From Entoloma clypeatum (lineage: Eukaryota; Basidiomycota; Agaricomycetes; Agaricales; Entolomataceae), in the NCBI GenBank assembly GCA_963565915.1, contig OY751491.1:1922001-1986000 (forward strand): DNA of 64,000 bases, read 5' to 3'. Position numbers and translations under genes: made by a program. Positions 55,710 through 64,000 of this stretch are shown in pieces; position 1 is the first letter of the stretch, and every line of letters starts with the position of its first letter. The notes under the pieces were generated by a model. It was not told the origin of the DNA, did not search any database, and was given only the letters and a program-made list of their open reading frames with translations.

Positions 55710-56850
55710 ATGGTCGTCCGTCCGTTCAGCTTTCGCCATCTTCGAAGCTACACAGGGCGATTGAATGTTTCGCAATGCCGAACTCGATGCCTCACGACCT
55801 CACCCCGACCACAGAATTCCTCCCTGGCCACGCCCTCAAGTCCACAGAAAAACTGGCTAACCCGGCTAGTAGAATCGTCACCGACTGCCATGAAGATATT
55901 CCTAACATATACGAACGCTCTCGGCTATGGCAGCCCAAAACAGCTTGCTGGCCGGCGAGCGTTTATCCTTTACGAGAAAGTGTGTGCCGTGAAACCTGAC
56001 GAGGATAGTCAGTTTTGGCAACACGGCAAGTTTTCTCTCAGTCATATGAAGTGTTAAAGTCTGAGATGATACAAGTACAGACTGCCGCCTTCCACCGACA
56101 TTTCAATCTTGGTTCACCATCACCAACCTCCACATATGGCTCCTTACAGTGCGACTACGCGCGCTTCCCGAACCATACGGAAAATTTCACACACAAGCGC
56201 TCATTGACCATTTCTTCCTCGATGTCGAAGACCGTATACGAGCCGTCTTGCAACCTCCAGCCACACCAACCCCACCATATACCTTTGAATCACCGTTCTA
56301 CCTCAATCCCAATGCCCCTTCAGACGCTCCGACAGCAGACGGGAAGCCGCGGAGGCGAAGCAGGGCCCCAGACAGACTGGTGACACGGCAAATGAAGATA
56401 TTCAAGGAGCAGTGGGCAGGGATGGGCCTTGCCTTAGACTTGGGATTGGCGAAGGGTGACATGGAGATGGCTGGCGCGGTATGGCGGAATCTGCTTGGCG
56501 CGAGAGGAGCGCAGGGCATAGCCTTTCCTGAGTCCGATTCTTCTTCCCCGCCGGATCCTTCTGCTACGACACCAGGAAAAAAGTTCCGGCGTTCAGTCAA
56601 TCTCGTCGGCGGTGAGGTTGTGAATGTTGCCAAGGTCGATGTCGAAAAGGAGGAAACGCGCGACGATGGATCTGGCGTGCATGACTTCGACCCGGAGGAG
56701 GCGGATTTGTACCTTCAATACCCGAAGCTTATGTTGGACCTTGTCCGGTATCTAAGGAGGGAGCTTGTACGACTGGAGAGCATAAGCGACAAACATATCA
56801 TAAATGGGCCGTACGAAAAAATCAAGTTTGGTCGAGTCAGAGGGCAATAA
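55710..56850 (+). CDS. CBP3: Ubiquinol-cytochrome c reductase assembly chaperone (CBP3/UQCC1 type)
   Basis: Exons 55710-56025 and 56081-56850 encode 361 residues. The family helps synthesis and assembly of cytochrome b of complex III at the inner mitochondrial membrane. Residues 1-45 form an Arg/Ser/Thr-rich presequence. The chaperone domain follows: GYGSPKQLAGRRAFILYEKV, FWQ-DCRLPPTFQSWF, TNLHIWLLTVRLRALPEPY, ALIDHFFLDVEDRIR, RLVTRQMKIFKEQWAGMGLA and VWRNLLGARGAQGI. A Ser/Pro-rich insert precedes the C-terminal helix with YLQYPKLMLDLVRYLRREL. The intron (55 nt) needs a GC donor, GCAAGT; this gives CRLPPTF in frame. It converges with ALDH over 103 bp. Confidence 0.9.
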
Positions 56851-56953
56851 TATTCTGGCATTCGAGTATTTGGGTATCACCTCTAATGTTAATGCTTTGG
56901 ACCATGACCGATTCGTTCGAAAAAAGTATATGTACTCCACACCGGGACCTACT

Positions 56954-59133
56954 TCACGATGTCTTAAGCTTCATATGGACTGACTTGGCTCTTGTGAGTT
57001 GATCAAAGCCTTTGTTCCAACAGTGTCAGCACCAAGCCATCTGCAACACCGGTGCGTTGCTCACCAAATTTGCTCAAGCTCACACCCCTCCCGCTGTCTT
57101 TAACACCTGTCCAGGCAAGAGCGGGATCCAGATAGTCACACCTGGATCACATTGATTATCATTTCATTTCGTTCGTATGCCATCCTTACCTGTTCAAGAA
57201 GACTGTCCCCGTTTGTACATCGTCAACGATTCGGAGGAATGCTGCTTCGGATTCAGAATTTCCTTCCGCGTTGGTCCAGACGGAGGCTGTAAGGCCGTAC
57301 GGAGAGTCGTTCATGAGCTTAATGGCCTCCTCATCTGAACGGATCTAAAATACAGAATATCAGGTGTGAAATGGTCATATGATTGATTTTTGGACATGCC
57401 TTTTGTATGCCAACAACAGGGCCGAAGGTCTCTTCCTATAGAACGTATGGGTCGTAATCCTGCAGACATTTGATAAATAACTCGCCTTCATGACGTCCAT
57501 GGCTGGAGCGAACAGATCAGTCCAATTTTAGGTCAATGCGAAGTAAACCGACATACTGTGATCCACATCGACTAGAACTTGAGGAGCCACATAGGTAGTG
57601 CCGCTAGTTGCCTAATCTATTGTACAAGTTTGGGAAGCGCCGATGAAAACACATACGGTTGGGCAATGGGAAAGAGGTCCTCGGGAACGAGGATCTTCGC
57701 GCCTGCACTTACTAGAAGAAAAAGGGATTATGGTGGTGATGGTCACGATTAAAACGCAGGAGGCTCACTAGCATCTGCTACTTGTTTACGTATTCTTTCA
57801 GCGCTAGCAAGGCTGACGACGGGGCCAAGATTCGTGTCTGGCAGCGTCGGGTCACCAAGTTTGTACGACTGATACAAGAGGACTCGAGGTGAGTATCTCG
57901 ACGGTTGAACGGCGTACACGTTGAGTTACCTTGGTAATCTCTACGAAACGTTTTACGAATTCGTCGTAAAGCGACTCATGAACATAAATCCGCTGAACAA
58001 TGTTGATTTGAATGATGTTCACATAGGACAATTAAATACCTCGATTGCGCAGCAACTTTGGCCGGAATTGAAGAATGCACCTGTTTCAACCCTTTGAACG
58101 ACTTTCAACGTCATCTAAAAAAAATTACCGTCGACTAGTTCTGGCACGGTATACGCAAGATCGGCGTCGTGCCTGACGTATGCGGGATCTTTGCCGCCAA
58201 GCTATAATGAAATGGTCAACAGGTGCATTGCGCAGAAGCATTCGCCGGTTTAATTCTGACCTCCAAAGCAACACCAATAAATCCAGGCCCCTTGGCAGCA
58301 GCTTCGGCGACTGATCGCCCTCCGATAACACTACCTGTGAACGAAACGAAGTCGACCAGAGGGTGCTCGACGGCGTGAGTTATGAGAGAAGGCGACAAGT
58401 GGATGACTTGGATTATGTCTTTAGGCACTCCCGCGCGTACCAATGCGTCGGCAAAGCGTTCAGCAGTTACAGGCGTTTGAGGGGAGGGTTTGAGAAGAAC
58501 CGCGTTGCCGGCGATAATGGCGGGCAGGACGGCGTTGATGGAGACAAGGTATGGGTAACTTCCGTCAAGTGATTGAATCGAGCTAAGATAAGGCTCTGGA
58601 GCGACTTACTTCCAAGGAGCGATGACGAGGACGACGCCCAAAGGGATCCGCTTGATATACCTTCGAAATCCCGGCTTATCGGTGTCTTTCAGTGGGACGT
58701 CGGCCAGAGACTCAGAGGCGATTGAAAGCATATATTCTGCGCGCTCTGTAAAACCACGGATCTCCCCTGGGCATTGAGAAACCGGCCTGGGGATTGTCAG
58801 GCCAAAGCCTGGCTTGATGAGAAATGTGGTCGTACCGTCCCATTTGGAGGGTGAGCTCGAGTGGGATTTCATTTGAGTCTTTCTTGAATTCATCCTTATA
58901 TGTAAAATTATATTTCAGAGCCTGGAAATGATCCTCCGAACAGGTGTACGCACGATGAACTTGTAGCCGATGGTTATCCTCTCTTGTAATGGTACCTTAC
59001 TCCATGCCTTCTGAGCTGTTGCCGCTTTCTGGATCAATGAATCGAGCTCTAGATGACATGGATAGGTCCGAGATATGTATGGTTGTTGGTTGTGAGGGGT
59101 AATCGTCGTCTGGATTCTTTCTGACATGGTCAT
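56954..59133 (-). CDS. Aldehyde dehydrogenase, NAD(P)-dependent
   Basis: Fifteen exons: 59133-58954, 58894-58836, 58786-58610, 58558-58261, 58201-58129, 58080-58040, 57992-57930, 57868-57769, 57711-57657, 57603-57557, 57502-57486, 57435-57400, 57344-57190, 57141-57065, 57009-56954. All join in frame to 477 residues, the usual ALDH length. Landmarks: GFTERAEYML, LVIAPWNYPYLVSINAVLPA, AGNAVLLKPSPQTP, FTGSVIGGRSVAEAAAK, general base Glu238 in ALELGGKDPAYV, nucleophile Cys272 in FFNSGQSCCAIE, EETFGPVVG, SPYGLTASVWTN, LDPALAWTGVKDSGRG. It oxidises an aldehyde to the acid; the substrate is unknown, and the protein is closest to the fungal semialdehyde-dehydrogenase-like group. Two introns (57436-57485 and 57345-57399) start with GC. 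Divergent from PUP1. Confidence 0.92.
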
Positions 59134-59355
59134 GGGTGAAAATGCGAGAGAGATCTTATCTAATCTCTCTCATCATTCCAAACTGGTCACGTGGAGACGC
59201 GTATGCAATATCGTCTTCACCACTCACCGCCAATGTCCAACCACTCTGTGTATCGCTCGTCCGGGTTCGATTTCTCCAATGAAATTCGGTATGTCAATCT
59301 GCGTCCAGATCGCCCGTGATTGATTCGATGGGTTTCGATTTGAAGCAATAATTTC
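59134..59355. promoter_or_regulatory. Divergent ALDH/PUP1 upstream region
   Basis: 222 bp between start codons with GGTCACGTGGA around 59186; its CACGTG is at 59188-59193. The same 11-mer stands upstream of the antisense gene in element C. Confidence 0.5.
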
Positions 59356-60271
59356 ATGGCCGAGAAAGGCCTGCCTTTGCCCAAGGCGACGAGCACGGGT
59401 ACTACGATCGTAGGATGCCTCTTCAAAGATGGGATTGTACTTGGCGCGGATACACGGGCGACAGAAGGTCCCATCGTCGCGGACAAGAACTGTGAAAAAG
59501 TGACGAACGAACACACGTCCACGCATAGTTTGCTGATCCATGCTGCGGTAGATTCATTATATCACGGAAAACATCCGATGCTGCGGTGCTGGGACAGCAG
59601 CAGATACAGAGTTTACTACCGCATTGATCTCGTCGAATATGGAGTTGCATGCGTTGTCGACGGGGCGGAAACCTCGCGTTGTGACGGCGATGACAATGCT
59701 GAAGCAGATGCTCTTCAGGCGAGCAACTCCCGAAGATTCCTAAGTCCCAGTTAGTAATATGAATGACCGTTTGACAGACACCAGGGACATATTGGTGCGG
59801 CATTGGTGCTTGGAGGCGTAGATTCGACAGGACCTCATCTGTTCACTATCCACCCTCACGGCTCAACGGATAAATTGCCGTATGTAACCATGGGATCAGG
59901 CAGTTTGGCTGCCATGGCTGTATTCGAGAGTGGATGGAAGGCGAACATGGAGGTATTGGCTCTTCCTTCACTTTTTCCAGTGCTTAACTTTTGCTCGACA
60001 GCGCGAAGAAGCGTTGAACCTCGTCAAAGCCGCTGTCTCTGCCGGTATTTTCAATGATCTTGGTTCAGGATCTAATGTCGATGCTTGCATCATCACGGCT
60101 TCTCACACGGAAATGCTACGGAACGTCGAGATGCCCAATATCCGTGCCCAGAAGGAGAGGACGTACGTATTCCCGAGGGGAACTACGGCGTGGAAGAAGG
60201 AGAGTGTGAGGAACCTGGTTGTAAATGAGGATATAACATTCCTTACGGGCGATGCAATGGACACCACCTAA
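59356..60271 (+). CDS. PUP1: 20S proteasome subunit beta-2
   Basis: Exons 59356-59499, 59552-59718, 59778-59952 and 60002-60271 give 251 residues. This is the trypsin-like catalytic subunit of the 20S core. A 15-residue propeptide ends ATSTG, and cleavage exposes Thr16 ([11 protein letters not shown]). Other landmarks: [19 protein letters not shown], the [20 protein letters not shown] segment, [48 protein letters not shown] and the C-terminal [13 protein letters not shown] arm. Intron 2 (59719-59777) has a GC donor (AG|GCGAGC) and restores FRHQGH. The propeptide is short compared with yeast Pup1. Confidence 0.95.
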
Positions 60272-60325
60272 GTAGGCTACATAATAGAAGAATAACCCCA
60301 AAATTAGGGTTGGCCCCGACGCGGA

Positions 60326-60331
60326 CACGTG
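60326..60331. promoter_or_regulatory. CACGTG upstream of the Cep57-like gene
   Basis: Palindrome 132 bp before the start codon at 60463, between PUP1 and the Cep57-like gene. It is the third CACGTG in an upstream region of this host cluster. Confidence 0.4.
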
Positions 60332-60462
60332 ATGCGACGCGTCGTTTGTTGACCTGCCACTTTGCTCCTGTACCTCCGCACCAGCTCCCCTTCTTCCTTT
60401 TCTCCCTTCTTCCTCTTCTCCTCCTTGCGATACCAGAGAAAAGGAACCAACGGCGGGGAACA

Positions 60463-63400
60463 ATGCGGCGACAGACGAGAGGTTCAGTCCTTGATTTCAG
60501 CATCCGCGGCGACGAGCTCGAAAATCGACGTATTCAACTCGAACACGACCTTCAGCATACAGCGGGCGAGCTCTCGTTCAAGCTTTCGACTGCGAGCGAC
60601 GATGAAGAAGAGTATCGCAACCACAGTGTCGAATATCCGAGACACAATTCAGGCCCTGCCTCCTTCCCCGATTTTGCCTCGTTCGAGCACGCGTCGAGGG
60701 ACCATTTTGATGATACTCATAGCCAGATTCACCCATACTCTTTTCATACAGACGACGAAGCAGGGATCCATCCATACATTGGCGGGGAGACCATGTCGAC
60801 TGCAGCGCATCATGCCAGCGCCCTAACCTTAAGCGCCGGTTTGAGAGGTCGCGGTGGGCGGCGAGACATCAGTCTCAGTGGCGCTGAATATGATCCAGAC
60901 CGACCGCTACAGGACATGATAGCGGGGGTTGATAGTAAACTGAGCGTGTTTGATATCGAACCCTCGAGATCCAGGTATCCCGTACGTTTGCCTCCAATAT
61001 GCGTTCGAAATACATGATGGGCTGACACACTTTCCAGGGTGTGAGCAGCGTGACATTTGACCCCCTCGTCGTCGATAGCACTGCTGAACTGGACCGGGTC
61101 CTCCAATCCGGTTACGCCATTCCACCTGGCCACATGCGCATCCAATCCCCTCTCCATTCCTCCAGTTCCTCATCTTCCGATTCTGAGCATGCTAACAACC
61201 ACACTATAACTCGTCCAAAACTTTCCGACTCTCTCCGTAAAAACGTCACCTTCTCCCCAAAACGCCCCCGGAGTGCGCAGTCGAATCCTTCGGAAATGCG
61301 TCCACACCAACCTATCTCCAGTTCCCCTCTTTCCTCTCGCCATAAGCCAAGAGATAGCGTGGTTGGTGCGGGGTCTAGCGCCCCTCAAAATGCGCCTATG
61401 CCCACCCCCAAACCAAAAAAACGAACGAGCATCTTCCCCTCCTACCCATCCTCTCCAGGTTATGCGGGTCAGCAACCCCAAGTCCGCCTTCACCCCCCAA
61501 CCCCATCTACTGTCGGATCCCAGTTTTCGAAGATGGCCAAGGGGCTGACAAGGGAAATTCAGCAGGAGCAAGAGCAACAAGTTCAGGCACGCGGCGAGAG
61601 TTCTAGGACTACAGCAATGTATGGTCGGCATCGAAGTGCTGGCAGGGACACGAACCTATCAGCCCACGACGCTGCCACTGATCGAAATCCTTTCGAAATC
61701 GCCAATGCCTCGTCTTCTGTCAAACAACCAACCCCCAGGAAGGCATCAGCGCTCAAGGCCCAGGCGCAGACGCCGAGGGGAAAGGTGTATTTACCTGATG
61801 TCACAGGCCTCACCAGCGCTGTCGAAAGCCCCGCCAAGATGGGAGTGGATTACAATTATTATCCTTATCGCGCAGGTGACAGTCCACGCGAGATTGAAGG
61901 TCAGAGACAATCTATTCTTCTGCCCACTTACTCATAGAAAGATCGTGATTTAGCACGGCTGATCACTACGCTCAATACCGTCCAATCCAAACTCCAGCAG
62001 CTGGAAGAGGAGAATGGAATTTCGCGAAGACGCGTAAGGGAGTTAGAGATGGAGCTGGAATTTTGCAAACGAGATGTCGCGAGGGAACGGACCAGGGTTC
62101 TCGAGCGGGAGGAGATCATCGTGCAACAACAGCGTGAGGTCAAGAAGAATACCAAGGGAAAAGCTAAAGCGACAATGAGGGACGTTAGTATGAACCTCAG
62201 TGTCGACAGAGACAGGGACCGCGAGTTGATCAGAGAGCGGTATAAAGAAGCAGTCGAGGAGAAGAAAGGTTCGTCATCTGGATGTCTTCATCAAATGTAT
62301 TGGCTGATTCAATTCACCGATCAGCCCTCGAATCCCTCATAACGACACTCCGTACACATTTGACCCGTCTTACCTCTGAGCTTTCGTCCCACAAGGAGCT
62401 TCTGATGTCCCTCCGTGAGCTCCGAGAATCAGATGTCCGCGCATTGAAGCAGAAGAGCGAGGATATCGAAAAATTGAAGGAGGAAGTTGAGCGGCTGGCA
62501 GGGGAAGTTGAAGTGCTGAGGGGGGTCGTAGAAGAAGGCCTGAAGGAGAGGCGTGGGGCTCGAGATCTAGAGGCATCCGTCAGAGAGGAAGAGGCAAATG
62601 TGGGGATGTCGCATGACGCCGAAGAGAGTGAGGAAGAAGAAGAACAGGAGATGGAGATCGCCGATGAGAGAAGTATGGGTGGCCAAGAGGACCAGAGTCA
62701 GCTCCGTGGGCGAGGACGGCACGAGGAGGATGAGAATGAGGGGGAGAAAGGAGAAGAGCTCCAGAACGATGAAGAACCCGAACCTTTTGATCCCGATTCA
62801 ATTCAAGGATCCCCCTGCAACGAGATCGCTGGTCGTGAACAAGGCCATAGCTTCACAGATAAGACGATGAGGACGAGTCGTGCTACCCATGGATCAAGCA
62901 AAGTAGCACAGTTCAGTGTCTCCGAGTTCATTGACTCCGCAGAATTCGATCGGATTTCGGCTGAGGCTGAAGAGAGGAGGTCGCAGCATTCCTCGCATCG
63001 CAGCGTGCAGTCCCGCTCGCCGTCTCCTACTCCAAGTAGACGAGCGACTGTCGAGGCCGTCAATTCGGATGACGATGATGAAGAGGGCCTACGTGCAGCG
63101 TCGCCGTTCCCGTCGCCTCGATCCACCCTTAATCCCACTTCCACCTTCAGGCGTCCTCAGAATAATAGCGTACTCAGGTCAACACTGCCCTCGCGGCCAC
63201 CGGCACCCACCCCTGTAAGAGCTCAGCAATCCACTAGCCACCCAGGAGGCCGCCGTGTCGACGAGACGCCGTTTCCCCAGATCAGGGGAACACATTTGGA
63301 GAAACTGTTTTTTTCAGCACCAGAACATGATGAGCGGACGTGCAATGTGTGTCGGAGGCGGGCGACAGGTGGCTATCAGGCGGGGAGTGGAGAGGTCGAC

Positions 63401-64000
63401 CCAAGCTGGATCCCGTCGAGGTTCCGGGAAGGGAATGGGCACGGGCGTGGAGTGGTCGAGGAGGATGAGGACGAAGGATTCGTGGAGGGCTCAGAGCATG
63501 AACGCGAATCCCTGAAACACAAGGGAAAGAAGGCTCAGCATGAGCGCGTGACGTTTGCGTCCCCTGTTGACGCAGGCTCAGATGCAGACCGTTGGCGGGA
63601 CCAGGCAAGGAGGGATGGCCTGCCACCTCAGACCGTCGTGGCGAGGGTTATTCGAGAACTTGAGGATGACTTCACCCATTACAAAGGGTTTGTCAGTTTT
63701 TCGTTTTTACCATTGCATGATGGTATTGACTGCGATACAGGATCTATGTCGAGCTGGCGGATCAGTATAAGATCATGGATGCAGCGTCTGACGTACTGAG
63801 GAGAAACATTTTGGCGAAGCATCTCAAAGAGGTCGTTGATATCCTGGAGCAGAAGGTAAGGATGATATGCGGCTCAAGATTAGGTGCTTTTTATTGACTT
63901 TCCCCTGCGTTTAGGGCGATCAAATTGCGTCGCTATACGACTTGCTGACTTTCAAGGATAAACCTGTTGCTGATTCTGTCGTTCCACCCTCATCAAGCAA
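60463..64000 (+). CDS. Cep57/Ppc89-like spindle pole body protein (partial)
   Basis: Exons 60463-60981, 61038-61899, 61942-62268, 62325-63687, 63741-63855 and 63915 to beyond the window give about 1090 residues so far. The N-terminal 450 residues are disordered and Ser/Pro-rich. A coiled coil with LQQLEEENGISRRRVRELEM and FCKRDVARERTRVLEREE matches the centrosome-localisation domain of Cep57/Ppc89; a second coiled coil and a long acidic region follow. The C-terminal part (YVELADQYKIMDAASDVLRR, LKEVVDILEQKGDQIASLYD) matches the Cep57 microtubule-binding domain. It should anchor microtubules at the spindle pole body. The intron at 61900-61941 is short (42 nt); an alternative donor at 61876 gives 66 nt and the same frame. 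An upstream in-frame Met at 60310 was not used. Confidence 0.85.

Noticed and set aside
60310..60462. Longer N-terminus of the Cep57-like protein with a Leu/Pro-rich stretch
   Set aside because: The hydrophobic run would be odd in a spindle pole protein; it reads like 5' UTR pyrimidine tracts.

Overview
The window is nuclear DNA of a filamentous basidiomycete, most likely an Agaricomycete. The evidence is gene-dense stretches with 47-67 nt introns, chromodomain Ty3/gypsy elements, hAT-, MULE- and Tc1-like DNA transposons, and housekeeping genes of clearly fungal type. No organism name can be read from the sequence, and no RNA gene or CRISPR array was found.

Layout. Positions 1-36532 are an almost gene-free transposon nest. 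At its left end four gypsy elements sit inside one another: element A (1-3007, minus) in C (3008-6526, plus), in F (6527-8280, plus), in G (8281-11992, plus). G in turn lies next to an older minus-strand fragment (11993-12590). Element D (13019-21045, minus) follows, then a large element B of the A/G family (21046-36532, minus). B carries three hAT insertions, a complete non-autonomous LTR element and a solo LTR, most with recognisable target-site duplications. The hAT-type elements end in TAGTGTTT and make 8-bp duplications.

Positions 36533-50700 hold minisatellites, an unrecognised multi-exon gene (37137-38214), one intact gene for a secreted Kex2-type repeat protein (38914-39600), a solo LTR, a DDE transposase interrupted by two nested hAT-like elements (43944-45698), a large foldback element, and further hAT and pogo-like pieces. 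At 50725-51611 lies a MULE-like element with 250-bp inverted repeats, a 9-bp duplication and a captured helicase fragment.

Positions 52132-64000 are a compact host gene cluster whose exon structures I solved by keeping frame and family consensus: an EF-hand-like acidic protein (minus), serine hydroxymethyltransferase (minus, with an 8-nt microexon and an optional mitochondrial presequence), the CBP3/UQCC1-type complex III assembly chaperone (plus), a 15-exon aldehyde dehydrogenase (minus), proteasome subunit beta-2/PUP1 (plus), and a Cep57-like spindle pole protein (plus, cut by the window end). SHMT/CBP3 and ALDH/PUP1 are divergent pairs with a CACGTG in the shared upstream region. Four introns here have GC donors.

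Best leads: gypsy elements C and D both carry, antisense between pol and the 3' LTR, a gene for a coiled-coil protein with a binuclear-zinc-cluster-like cysteine pattern, intact in D although D's pol is dead; the A/B/G family has its own small ORF after pol; two gypsy families look self-primed in the Tf1 manner; and differences between transposon copies cluster at CpG sites.
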